From Halanaerobium saccharolyticum subsp. saccharolyticum DSM 6643 (lineage in GTDB: Bacteria > Bacillota > Halanaerobiia > Halanaerobiales > Halanaerobiaceae), in NCBI RefSeq assembly GCF_000350165.1, contig NZ_CAUI01000015.1, positions 371,849-435,848 on the forward strand: a stretch of 64,000 bases of DNA, in the 5' to 3' direction. The position numbers were made by a program, and so were the translations under genes. This document shows, piece after piece, positions 1 through 8,819 of the stretch; the stretch's first letter is position 1; every line of letters begins with the position of its first letter. The notes under the pieces were generated by a model. That model was given only the letters and a program-made list of their open reading frames with translations, had not been told where the DNA came from and ran no database searches.

Positions 1-597
1 AAAAATTGCTGAGCCAGCTACAATAATATCTGCTCCAGCATTAACAATTTCTTTTAAATTATGATTTTTTATTCCTCCATCTACCTCTATTTTACAGTCA
101 TAATTATTAGCTTCTATTATTTTTTTAAGTTTAGCAATTTTTTCAGTCATCTGTGGTATATAGGACTGACCTCCAAAACCCGGGTTAACAGACATAATAA
201 GAACCTGATCAAGTTCTGGCAAAAGATATTCTAAACTTTCTATAGGTGTAGCAGGGTTTAGAGAAACTCCTGCTTTTATCCCCTGATCATTAATCATCTG
301 AATCACACGATGAATATGATCTGTTGCCTCTAAATGTACAGTTAAAATATCAGAACCAGCTTCCACAAAATCTTTGATATATCTTTCTGGTTTAGTTATC
401 ATTAGATGAGTATCAAATCGAAGTTCAGTTTGATCTCGAATATCCTTTATTAATCCAGGACCAAATGTTATATTGGGCACATAAACTCCATCCATTACAT
501 CTAAATGTAAATAATCTGCTTCATTAATTAACTGAATCTGATTTTTTAATTGACTAAAATCAGCTGCAAGTAATGACGGTGCAAATTCTGTTTTCAT
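1..597 (-). CDS. rpe: ribulose-phosphate 3-epimerase, 3' end cut off by window edge
   Basis: Interconverts ribulose-5-phosphate and xylulose-5-phosphate in the cytosolic pentose phosphate pathway. The reverse strand is open from an ATG at 597 to the window edge, giving 199 of the usual ~215-220 residues. The N-terminus APSLLAADF, the metal-binding HLDVMDG, the FDTHLMI strand, MSVNPGFGGQ and VDGGI are all visible in order along a TIM barrel, and the fragment ends in the C-terminal IVAGSAIF segment. Its ATG overlaps the stop codon of rsgA by one base (TAATG), so it is the last seen gene of a translationally coupled operon. Truncation is only due to the window. Confidence 0.95.
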   Translation of the reverse strand, partial: MKTEFAPSLLAADFSQLKNQIQLINEADYLHLDVMDGVYVPNITFGPGLIKDIRDQTELRFDTHLMITKPERYIKDFVEAGSDILTVHLEATDHIHRVIQMINDQGIKAGVSLNPATPIESLEYLLPELDQVLIMSVNPGFGGQSYIPQMTEKIAKLKKIIEANNYDCKIEVDGGIKNHNLKEIVNAGADIIVAGSAIF

Positions 598-1457
598 TAG
601 TATCTAATCTCCTTTTCTTTTATTTCATTATATATTTGTTTGTAACTCTCATATCTCCGCTTAGATATCTCGCCATTTTCAACTTTCTGCTGAACAACAC
701 AACCCGGTTCATGTAAGTGGCTGCATCCATTAAATTTACAAGCATTATTATATTTGGCTATTTCGGGAAAATACCATGATAAATCATCTAGTTCAATTTC
801 AAAATCAACCTTAGCCATTGAGGAAAAACCTGGAGTGTCAGCAACCCAACCCTGATTTGGAAGTGATAATAATTCTACCATTCTGGTTGTATGAACTCCT
901 TTTTTTAATTTCTTACTGACAGCAGCAGTTCTCAAATCTGCATCCTCAATCACCTTATTCAAAAATGATGATTTTCCTGAGCCAGAAGGTCCTGTTAAAA
1001 CATTTATTTTGTTATTTAATCTATCAAATAGTTTTTTTAAATTAGTATTTTCTTTAACGCTTATAAAATAAACCTCATAACCTGCTTCTTTATATTCTTC
1101 AAAATCTTTTTCAAAACCAGGATCAGCCTGATCAATTTTATTAATAACTATCAGAGGCTCAAAACCAGAACTTTCTACAAGCAATAAAAATCTATCTAAT
1201 AATGAAGGTGTAAACTCTGGATCTTTTACTGAATGCATTATTACTACCTGATCAACATTTGCAACCTTTGGCCTTTTTAATAAATTTTTTCTTGAATAAT
1301 AATCCTCAAGAATTTTATTTTCTTTGTCAATCTCCACATAATCGCCTGGGTATATTTTTTCTCTAATCTTACCTCTAATTCTACATTGGTATATCTCCTT
1401 ATTTGGAGAAGCTACAAAGAAAAATCCTCCGATCAACTTAATTAAAATACCCTTCAT
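597..1457 (-). CDS. rsgA: ribosome small-subunit-dependent GTPase A (RsgA/YloQ)
   Basis: A circularly permuted GTPase that checks late 30S ribosomal subunit assembly. In this 286-residue protein the GTPase motifs appear in the permuted order expected for the family: NKID (106-109), then the P-loop GPSGSGKSS (156-164), then DTPG (207-210). An OB-fold region precedes them. A C-terminal zinc site is formed by C240, C245, H247 and C253. It follows prkC after a few bases and overlaps rpe, the standard prpC-prkC-rsgA-rpe order of Firmicutes. Length and motifs are normal. Confidence 0.97.
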   Translation of the reverse strand: MKGILIKLIGGFFFVASPNKEIYQCRIRGKIREKIYPGDYVEIDKENKILEDYYSRKNLLKRPKVANVDQVVIMHSVKDPEFTPSLLDRFLLLVESSGFEPLIVINKIDQADPGFEKDFEEYKEAGYEVYFISVKENTNLKKLFDRLNNKINVLTGPSGSGKSSFLNKVIEDADLRTAAVSKKLKKGVHTTRMVELLSLPNQGWVADTPGFSSMAKVDFEIELDDLSWYFPEIAKYNNACKFNGCSHLHEPGCVVQQKVENGEISKRRYESYKQIYNEIKEKEIRY

Positions 1458-1465
1458 TTAAACTA

Positions 1466-3514
1466 TCATCCCCCAAAACTTTCTGATTTAATTAATTGAT
1501 CATCAAAATATATTTTAAGTTTTGTTTCACCCTGGCTTTGAATATCTCTCACAATGTTATCGCCCGGCTCATGAATTGCTTGATAAACTTGTTCTTCCCC
1601 ATTATCATCTTCGATTACTATTCTAACTTCTCTGCGTTCTGATCCTGTAACATTGATAGAAATTCTATTCAAATGAAAATTTTCTGCAGAAGGATTTTCA
1701 GCACCTTTACTAATTACAAAATCTACAGCAATTCCCTTCGGTAAATATTCTCCCGCTCTTACACTTTGGGAAATAACTTGGCCATCAGTAAAACGATTAG
1801 AATTTTCTACACTAATCTGGCCAACATTTAGTCCCTTATCTCTAATCAAGTTAACAGCTTCTGTTTGCTGCAGACCAGTTAAATCTGGCATTCTAACAGA
1901 AATATCTCTTTCTCCACGGCTAACAAATAAAGTGATTTCACTTCCTTTTTCAACTTCAGCCCCGGCAGCGGGAATTTGATTAATTACAGTTCCTGGGTCT
2001 TCAGATAACCTAAATATATATTGTATATCACCACTGCTGAGTGAAAGGTTATCAAGTTCAAGTAGAGCCTCTCTTAAAGAATTGCCAACAAAACTAGGAA
2101 TCTCAATTAATTGTGGACCTCTACTTACAGTTATATTTAAGGGACGACTCTGTTTTATTCTCTCACCAGCTGCTGGCTGTTGAGTTACTACATAATTTTC
2201 TGGCAGTTCTTCACTAAATACTCTTTCCTCATTTTCTAATAAATTTAACCCGACTTCTGAAGCCATTTTTCTTGCTTCTGTTAAATTTTTACCTTCAATA
2301 TTAGGTACCTGAACAACCGGTACATTAGTATATTGGTTAAAGAAAAATAATAGTCCACCAATAGTTAACAGAAAAAATAATATTACAGCAGATATTATAT
2401 ATAATGGCTTTTTATTTTTGCTTTTTTGATTATCTTTTTTTATTTCATTTTTTCTTTTATCTTTTTCAGCATCAAAATTAGCAGCCGATTTTTGAGCATC
2501 AATTTCTTTTGCATTTTTAGTCTTCTTGCTTTTATCATTTTCTTTATTCTTATTATTTAAACTTTTCTGTCCATCATCGTTTTTGTTTTTATTATTTTTA
2601 GACTTATTTAAAAAAGCAAAATCCGTTTTTTTCATCACCTTAGTTTCATCAGCATTGAATTTTTCTTTTTTGTTATTATTAGTAGTTTTGCTTTTAAGGT
2701 TTTTTAAACAATAGGTGATCTGCTGCCTCATCTCAGATGCATCCTGAAAACGATCTGCAGGATCTTTTGAAATTGCTTTCATAATTAAATCATTAACTTC
2801 TTTAGGTATCTCATTATTAATCTGTGATGGTTCAACTGGAGTTTGTTGTATATGCTTTAAAGCAACTGAAATCGGGCTTTCTCCATGAAAAGGAAGTTCA
2901 CCTGTTGTCATTTCATAAAGTACAACTCCTAAAGAATAAACATCTGAGTAAGCCTTTATTTCTCCACCTTTGGCTTGTTCAGGTGAAAAATAGTGTGCGC
3001 TGCCTACTACTGTTTCAGTTACTCTTACAGTTGCATTACTAACAGCTCTTGCTATACCAAAGTCTGTAACTTTAACCTCCATCTCGTCATTTAAAATTAT
3101 ATTATGAGGCTTTATATCACAGTGAACAATTTGATTACCATGGGCTACTGATAATGCAGCTGCAATCTGTCTTGCCATCTCTAATGATTCAGCAATAGAA
3201 AGTTTAGTTCTTTCTTTAATAATATCTTTTAAAGTTTTACCTTCAACAATTTCCATTACAAGATATATTCTTTCTTCATCAACTACAATATCATAAATAC
3301 TTACAACATTAGGATGAGATAATCTTGCTACTGCTCTTGCTTCCTGTCTGAATTTATCTATAAATTCATCATCTGATTTATATTCTGGACGCAGCATTTT
3401 TAAAGCTACTCTTCTTTCCAACAGAGTATCTCGAGCTGAATAGACAATAGCCATTCCACCACGGCCAATTTCTTTTATTATCTTATAACGATTATTTAAA
3501 ATCTTACCCTGCAT
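1466..3514 (-). CDS. prkC: PASTA-domain eukaryotic-type Ser/Thr protein kinase
   Basis: Membrane kinase that senses muropeptides or lipid II through extracellular PASTA domains. In this 682-residue protein the kinase domain (1-270) has the glycine loop GRGGMAIVY, catalytic Lys39, DFG (151-153) and SPEQ. The catalytic loop reads HCDIKPHN (131-138), with Cys in place of the usual Arg before Asp133. A very Lys/Asn-rich linker (about 273-370) leads to one transmembrane helix (371-392), then three PASTA repeats (about 400-605) and a ~75-residue C-terminal tail of beta-rich character. Its partner phosphatase prpC lies directly upstream. Function is well supported; the HCD variant is discussed separately. 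Confidence 0.95.
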   Translation of the reverse strand: MQGKILNNRYKIIKEIGRGGMAIVYSARDTLLERRVALKMLRPEYKSDDEFIDKFRQEARAVARLSHPNVVSIYDIVVDEERIYLVMEIVEGKTLKDIIKERTKLSIAESLEMARQIAAALSVAHGNQIVHCDIKPHNIILNDEMEVKVTDFGIARAVSNATVRVTETVVGSAHYFSPEQAKGGEIKAYSDVYSLGVVLYEMTTGELPFHGESPISVALKHIQQTPVEPSQINNEIPKEVNDLIMKAISKDPADRFQDASEMRQQITYCLKNLKSKTTNNNKKEKFNADETKVMKKTDFAFLNKSKNNKNKNDDGQKSLNNKNKENDKSKKTKNAKEIDAQKSAANFDAEKDKRKNEIKKDNQKSKNKKPLYIISAVILFFLLTIGGLLFFFNQYTNVPVVQVPNIEGKNLTEARKMASEVGLNLLENEERVFSEELPENYVVTQQPAAGERIKQSRPLNITVSRGPQLIEIPSFVGNSLREALLELDNLSLSSGDIQYIFRLSEDPGTVINQIPAAGAEVEKGSEITLFVSRGERDISVRMPDLTGLQQTEAVNLIRDKGLNVGQISVENSNRFTDGQVISQSVRAGEYLPKGIAVDFVISKGAENPSAENFHLNRISINVTGSERREVRIVIEDDNGEEQVYQAIHEPGDNIVRDIQSQGETKLKIYFDDQLIKSESFGG

Positions 3515-3544
3515 AAATTCACCTCAATTATCATCCAAAAATAA

Positions 3545-4261
3545 TTATTCTTCACTGTAACCAACTACTATTAAAGTGATATTATCAAAACCACCACTAG
3601 CTAGAGCTTCCTGCAGTAGCTGCTCAGCAATATCTTCAGTTTGATTATTTTCTGAAAAAATTTCTTCAATTTTATTTTTTCTGATCATATCTGAAAGACC
3701 ATCTGTACATAATAATAGATATTCATCTTCAGATATTTTAAGCTGTCCTTTGTCTAAATCTAAATTTTCTTCAAGCCCTAAAGCTTGAGTAACTATATTT
3801 TTTTTAGGATGGTTAAAAGCTTCCTCTTCTGTTATTTTATTTTCTCGAAGCAGCTTACCTACTAATGAATGATCCTTAGAAATCTTTTTCAGCTGTTTAT
3901 TATTTTTATTATAAAGATAAATTCTACTATCCCCTAAGTTAATATAATAAATATTTTGATCCTTAATTATCGCAGCTGCAAAAGTTGTGCCCATCCCCAT
4001 ATATTCTTGATTTGAGCTGCTTTTATTAATTATTTCTTGATTTATCTTATATGTTAAGCTGCTCAAACTTTTTAAAGGCTCTGATAAATCAAAGTCAAAA
4101 TCAGCGGTAAAGCTTGCTGCAATCTGGCTGGCTACTTCTCCAGCAGCATGTCCACCCATACCATCAGCAACCATAAAAAAATTTATTTTTTCATCAATAT
4201 AATAATTATCTTCATTTAGACTGCGTTTATTTCCTTTATCAGTTAAAGCTTTAAACCGCAT
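3545..4261 (-). CDS. prpC: PP2C-type protein phosphatase, partner of PrkC
   Basis: Mn/Mg-dependent phosphatase that removes phosphate from PrkC and its substrates in the cytoplasm. The 238 residues carry the full PP2C pattern: the metal-binding Asp in NEDNYY (residue 18), ADGMGGHAAGE (32-42), GDSRIYLY, DHSLVGKL, TDGLSD and the terminal DNITLIVV. Length is typical of bacterial one-domain PP2C enzymes. It precedes prkC by about 30 bases, the conserved phosphatase-kinase pair. Confidence 0.95.
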   Translation of the reverse strand: MRFKALTDKGNKRSLNEDNYYIDEKINFFMVADGMGGHAAGEVASQIAASFTADFDFDLSEPLKSLSSLTYKINQEIINKSSSNQEYMGMGTTFAAAIIKDQNIYYINLGDSRIYLYNKNNKQLKKISKDHSLVGKLLRENKITEEEAFNHPKKNIVTQALGLEENLDLDKGQLKISEDEYLLLCTDGLSDMIRKNKIEEIFSENNQTEDIAEQLLQEALASGGFDNITLIVVGYSEE

Positions 4262-4285
4262 TTTTCTCCTCCTTTAATTTATACT

Positions 4286-5329
4286 CTACTTCTCTTTTCT
4301 TTTTAATTGTCCACAAGCTGCATCTATTTGAGTACCCATTTCTTTTCTAAGTGTAACCTGGATCCCATTACTTTGTAAAGTCCCGTAAAAACTATCTATC
4401 ACCTTTTGTACAGGTCGCTCAATACCCAATTCCGGAACTGGATTAGCAGGTATTAAATTCACATGACAATTTATACCTCTTAAAAGTTCAGCCAGCTGCA
4501 CAGAAAGTTCAGGACTATCATTAACACTATCCATTAAAACATATTCGAAGGTTACTCTTCTACCTGTTTTTTCAATATAATCAATAACGGCTGATAAAAG
4601 TTGATTTAAACTATATTTTTTGTTAATAGGCATAATTTTGTTTCTCAAGCGATCATTTGGTGCATGTAAAGAAACTGCAAGTCCAATCTGATCATTAACC
4701 TGAGCCAGCTTTTTAATTTCTGGTACCAGTCCCGCTGTAGAAATAGTCATTTTACGCATCCCAATATTTAATCCTTGATCAGCATTAATAATTTCTACCG
4801 CTTTCATCAAATTATCAAAATTGGCAAGTGGTTCACCCATCCCCATAAAAACGACATTACTTAATCTTGGCTCAGCAAAATTTGATCCACTGATATCTTT
4901 TTGAACTTTTATCACCTGGTCTACAATCTCACCTGCAGTTAAATTTCTCTGCAAACCATCAATTCCAGTTGCACAAAATGAACATCCAAGTCCACATCCT
5001 ACCTGGGTCGAAATACAGGCACTGTGACGTCCTGATTCGGGAAAAGGAAGATACACTCCCTCAATGTTTTCGCCATCATTTAGCTCCCATAAATATTTAA
5101 CAGTTCCATCGACAGCTACACTTCTATCTATTTCCTTTATATCACTTAAATTATAATTTTCATCTATATATTTACGCATCTTTTTAGGGATATTTTTCAT
5201 TTCTTCTGTAGTAGAAACTCCATTTTTATATAACCAGTTAAAAACCTGCTCGCCTCTATAAGATGGAAAACCAGCTTCTTTAAATTCGTCTATTAACTCA
5301 TCTCTGTTTAGTTCTTTTAAATCTTTCAT
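4286..5329 (-). CDS. rlmN: 23S rRNA A2503 / tRNA A37 C2-methyltransferase, radical SAM
   Basis: Methylates C2 of A2503 in 23S rRNA and A37 of some tRNAs using a 4Fe-4S cluster and S-adenosylmethionine. The radical-SAM cluster motif is C112-x3-C116-x2-C119 within CGLGCSFCATG. The methyl-carrying cysteine near the C-terminus is C339 in DAACGQL, and the paired cysteine region is HSACIST (C105). Length (347) is standard. The ATG follows the rsmB stop by about 6 bases, with GGAG placed somewhat far upstream. Confidence 0.96.
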   Translation of the reverse strand: MKDLKELNRDELIDEFKEAGFPSYRGEQVFNWLYKNGVSTTEEMKNIPKKMRKYIDENYNLSDIKEIDRSVAVDGTVKYLWELNDGENIEGVYLPFPESGRHSACISTQVGCGLGCSFCATGIDGLQRNLTAGEIVDQVIKVQKDISGSNFAEPRLSNVVFMGMGEPLANFDNLMKAVEIINADQGLNIGMRKMTISTAGLVPEIKKLAQVNDQIGLAVSLHAPNDRLRNKIMPINKKYSLNQLLSAVIDYIEKTGRRVTFEYVLMDSVNDSPELSVQLAELLRGINCHVNLIPANPVPELGIERPVQKVIDSFYGTLQSNGIQVTLRKEMGTQIDAACGQLKRKEK

Positions 5330-5335
5330 TAAAAT

Positions 5336-6685
5336 TTAATCACTCTCCACTTTTTTAATTAACGCATAGAAAAAGCCTTCCGAATCTACTTCTCCAGGTA
5401 AAAGTTCTAAATATTTATTATCATTTTTCAGGTTCAACGTACTAACTTTTTCTAATTTCTTATTGATATCGACTAACTTAAATTTATCATTCTCTTTTAA
5501 AATTGTATTGATAAGATCCTGGTTCTCCTCCTGACTTAAAGTACAGGTTGAATATAATAATGTGCCACCAATTTTAAGTTTATCTAAATTATTATTTAAA
5601 ATTTTATATTGTAAAGCAGCCATTTTAGTAATAACTGACTCACTCTTTTCCCATTTGATCTCTGGTTTAGAAGAAATAAGTCCTAAACCTGAACATGGTA
5701 AATCTGCAAGTATCCTATCATATTTTTGATCATCTTGATATTTAACTGCATCAGCTTTTTTTAAAGTAATGTTTTTAACTCCCAATCTATCTATATTTTC
5801 TTTGATTAAATTGAGTCTACTCTGGCTAATATCTAAAGCAGTAATTTGACCAGTATTGTTCATTAAGGCAGCCAAATGAGTAGTTTTCCCCCCTGGAGCA
5901 GCAGCTAAATCTAAAATTTTCATATTTTCTTTTGGGTCTAATAATAATGAAGCCAAGCCAGCAGATGTACCCTGAATATAGGCACCACCTCTTTTAAAAA
6001 CCTCTGTTTTCGCTGGGTTATCAACTTCTTTTAATTTATAAAAAGAACTTAAAAATGTTTTTTTATATTTAATCTCATCTTCTTTTAAAAGTTTTTCAAA
6101 TTCTTCTTTTTGCATTTTCAAAGAGTTATGACGATAAATAACCTCCGCCCTCTTATTGCCTGCTTTTAAAATTCTTTCCGCCCTCTTAAAGCCATACTGA
6201 TTAATAAAACGTTTGACAAGCCAGAGCGGATAAGAATATTTAATCGACAAATATTTTTCTGAGTTATTACTTTTAGATGGTAAATTTAATTTATCTTTTT
6301 TCCTATTAATATTTCTCAAAACTCCATTTGTAAATGAAACAGCTCCTTTTTTTCTGCCTGGGAGCATTATTTTTACAGCCTCAACACTTTCATAAATTGC
6401 GGCTCTTGCAGGTACTTTATCAAGAAAAAAGAGCTGATAAACCCCAATTCTCAGCCCTACTAATACTTCTTTATCCATTTTATTTAATTGAGTTTTAGAA
6501 AAATTATCAATTATATAATCTAAATATAATTTATTTCTAATCACTCCATAAAAAATTTCAGTAAACAGATTTTTATCTCTGGGATCATCTATTTTATTTA
6601 ATTCAGAATCTAATAATAAATTAGAATAACTTCCACTTTCAACTCTAAGCAGTGCTTTTAATATTTCAGAACGTAAATTATTCAA
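5336..6685 (-). CDS. rsmB: 16S rRNA m5C967 methyltransferase
   Basis: Methylates C967 of 16S rRNA. An N-terminal NusB-like helical domain (about 1-140) is followed by a Rossmann methyltransferase domain with LDLAAAPGGKTTH (SAM site), the catalytic-pair cysteines in LPCSGLG and YSTCTLSQEEN, and the usual 449-residue length. The start is TTG, abutting the upstream TAA stop of the peptidase gene in the same reading frame; the next Met is about 70 residues in and would destroy the NusB domain, so TTG is right. GGGTGATG lies about 6-9 bases upstream. Confidence 0.95.
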   Translation of the reverse strand: MNNLRSEILKALLRVESGSYSNLLLDSELNKIDDPRDKNLFTEIFYGVIRNKLYLDYIIDNFSKTQLNKMDKEVLVGLRIGVYQLFFLDKVPARAAIYESVEAVKIMLPGRKKGAVSFTNGVLRNINRKKDKLNLPSKSNNSEKYLSIKYSYPLWLVKRFINQYGFKRAERILKAGNKRAEVIYRHNSLKMQKEEFEKLLKEDEIKYKKTFLSSFYKLKEVDNPAKTEVFKRGGAYIQGTSAGLASLLLDPKENMKILDLAAAPGGKTTHLAALMNNTGQITALDISQSRLNLIKENIDRLGVKNITLKKADAVKYQDDQKYDRILADLPCSGLGLISSKPEIKWEKSESVITKMAALQYKILNNNLDKLKIGGTLLYSTCTLSQEENQDLINTILKENDKFKLVDINKKLEKVSTLNLKNDNKYLELLPGEVDSEGFFYALIKKVESD

Positions 6686-7375
6686 TTAATCATCACCCAG
6701 ACCAGCTAAAATTAATATCCTCAGCATATTTGCTAGAGCAACTAGTGTTGTTGCAACATAGGTAAAAGCAGCAGCTTTTAAAACTTTCTTTACACCTTTA
6801 ATTTCTTTATCAGTTAATAAGTTAGTACTTTTCAAACTGCTGATAGCTCTATTGCTGGCATTAAATTCTACCGGTAAAGTTACCAGATGAAATAAAAACG
6901 CTGCAGAAAAAAGCACAAATCCTGTCATTATTAAAAAATCAGCTCTAATGAAAAACCCAAATATAGCTAAGGGCATTCCAAAACTAGAACCAATATTAGC
7001 TGCAGGAACCAGTGAAGCTCTAAAAGAAAGTGGTTTGTAACTTTCCTTATCCTGTATTGCATGCCCCACTTCATGAGCAGCAACGCCAACAGCTGAAACA
7101 GTATTATTATTATATACTTCAGATGATAGATTTAAAGTTTTATTTTTGGGATCATAATGATCGCTCAATTTACCATCGCTTTTTCTAATTTCAACATTTT
7201 GCAGATTATTTTTCAATAATATCTTTCTAGCAGCTTCTGCGCCACTTACATTTGAATCAATCTGAATTTCATCAAATTTATTAAAAGTGTGTTTAACTTT
7301 ATACTGTGCATATCCTGCAAGCATCAAAGCAGGAATAATTATAATCATTGTTGGATCAAAGAAAAATGGAAACAT
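6686..7375 (-). CDS. YugP-type zinc metallopeptidase, membrane-anchored
   Basis: Predicted membrane zinc peptidase of the neutral zinc peptidase 2 family (YugP in Bacillus); its substrate is not known. Of 229 residues, the first ~25 form a hydrophobic segment, HEVGHAIQ provides the HExxH zinc motif, and three hydrophobic helices follow (roughly 120-140, 145-165 and 200-225). Such genes often sit between fmt and rsmB in Clostridia-like genomes, as here, suggesting a co-transcribed housekeeping role. GGAGGTAGATCT precedes the ATG. Its stop is followed immediately and in frame by the rsmB start. Confidence 0.9.
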   Translation of the reverse strand: MFPFFFDPTMIIIIPALMLAGYAQYKVKHTFNKFDEIQIDSNVSGAEAARKILLKNNLQNVEIRKSDGKLSDHYDPKNKTLNLSSEVYNNNTVSAVGVAAHEVGHAIQDKESYKPLSFRASLVPAANIGSSFGMPLAIFGFFIRADFLIMTGFVLFSAAFLFHLVTLPVEFNASNRAISSLKSTNLLTDKEIKGVKKVLKAAAFTYVATTLVALANMLRILILAGLGDD

Positions 7376-7395
7376 AGATCTACCTCCTTCATAAA

Positions 7396-8340
7396 TTAAT
7401 TAGTACCAAATTTATCTTTTGCCTTAAGTTGATGTCCATTTATAAAATCTTCAGCACTAATCCTCTTAGCGCCTGGAAGCTGTAATTTTTTTATTGATAA
7501 AATACCAGCAGCTGTTTGAACCAAAATTCCATCATCTATATTGGCTTTAACTATTGTTCCAGCTGGTAGATTAGTGTTTTCAGAATCACTAACTTCACTT
7601 TCCCAAATTTTTACTCTTTCTCCATTAAGATAAGTGAAGGCGCCTGGCCAGGGGTTAACACCTCTAATTAAATTATGAATATCATTAGCACTCTGCTCCC
7701 AATCAATCTCACCTAAACTTTTATCAATTTTATAAGCAAATGTTGCTTTAGAGTCATCCTGTTCTATCCGAGGAGCCTTTCCTGTTTTTACATCTTTTAA
7801 TGTTTTAAGAAGTAGTTCAGAACCCCTTTCTGCTAATTTATCATGTAAAATTCCAACTGTATCATTTTCTTCAATTTCAACTTTTTGCTGATAAATGATG
7901 TCACCATCATCCCAACCTTCAGCCATATACATTGTTGTATTTCCAGTAACTTCTTTCCCATCAATAATAGCTTTATGAATTGGACTCGAGCCTCTATACT
8001 CAGGAAGTAAAGAAGCGTGTAGATTAATACACCCATATTCCGGAATATCTAAAAGTTCTGGGCTTAATTTTTGTCCAAAAGCAACAACAACTATAAAATC
8101 AGGATCGATTTTTTTTAATTTTTTCAAAAATTCTTTTTTATTAACATTTTCGCTTTGAAGTATTTCTAAATCATTCTCCAAAGCTTTCTCTTTAATATCA
8201 GAATAATGGACTTTTTGGCCTCTGCCACTTTTGCGATCAGGTTGAGTTATTACTGCTTCAATTTCAATTTCTGGATCATTGTTTAATTTAAGTAGTGAGG
8301 GTACTGCAAATTCAGGTGTTCCCATAAAAATTATTTTCAT
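7396..8340 (-). CDS. fmt: methionyl-tRNA formyltransferase
   Basis: Formylates initiator Met-tRNA using 10-formyltetrahydrofolate. The protein starts MKIIFMGTPEFAVPSL, has the folate-site region INLHASLLPEYRGSSPIH with the catalytic Asn/His/Asp set (NLHASLLP and EGWDDGDI), and a C-terminal OB-type domain. I place the start at the ATG at 8340 because GGAGTGA lies about 6 bases ahead; an upstream start at 8364 would overlap def by 20 bases and add eight unconserved residues. It directly follows def, its functional partner. Confidence 0.97.
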   Translation of the reverse strand: MKIIFMGTPEFAVPSLLKLNNDPEIEIEAVITQPDRKSGRGQKVHYSDIKEKALENDLEILQSENVNKKEFLKKLKKIDPDFIVVVAFGQKLSPELLDIPEYGCINLHASLLPEYRGSSPIHKAIIDGKEVTGNTTMYMAEGWDDGDIIYQQKVEIEENDTVGILHDKLAERGSELLLKTLKDVKTGKAPRIEQDDSKATFAYKIDKSLGEIDWEQSANDIHNLIRGVNPWPGAFTYLNGERVKIWESEVSDSENTNLPAGTIVKANIDDGILVQTAAGILSIKKLQLPGAKRISAEDFINGHQLKAKDKFGTN

Positions 8341-8344
8341 CAAA

Positions 8345-8797
8345 TCACTCCACAAGTTTAACAATTTTATCTACAAATAAAACTCCATTTAAATGATCAA
8401 TCTCATGCTGTATTGCTCTAGCTTCAAATTCTTCTGCCATAAATTCAATTTCTTTACCTTCTCTATTTAAGCTTCTAACTTTAATTTTTTGAGATCTGAT
8501 TACATCGCCAGTTTCACCTGGAATGCTCAAACAGCCCTCCTCCATTATTGCTTTCCCTTCTTCTTCAATGATTTCTGGATTTATTAAAATAACTTTGTTG
8601 CCTTCACGAATGTCTACAACTGCAATTTTCTTTAAAATTCCAACTTGCGGTGCAGCTAAACCTACTCCGTCTTCTTCGTACATTGTATCAAACATATTAT
8701 CAATTAATTCATTTGTTTTTTTAGTTACTTCATCTATTTTTTTTGTCTTACTTCTTAAAACTGGGTCACCAATTTTTCTTATTTTTAAAAGAGCCAT
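8345..8797 (-). CDS. def: peptide deformylase
   Basis: Removes the formyl group from nascent proteins. All three metalloenzyme motifs are visible in 150 residues: GVGLAAPQVG, EEGCLSIPG (metal Cys) and QHEIDHLNGVLF (HExxH). AGGAGG lies at the correct distance before the ATG. It sits 22 bases after priA and 4 bases before fmt, the classical def-fmt pair. Confidence 0.98.
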   Translation of the reverse strand: MALLKIRKIGDPVLRSKTKKIDEVTKKTNELIDNMFDTMYEEDGVGLAAPQVGILKKIAVVDIREGNKVILINPEIIEEEGKAIMEEGCLSIPGETGDVIRSQKIKVRSLNREGKEIEFMAEEFEARAIQHEIDHLNGVLFVDKIVKLVE

Positions 8798-8819
8798 AAT
8801 ATTTACCTCCTAAATTATA

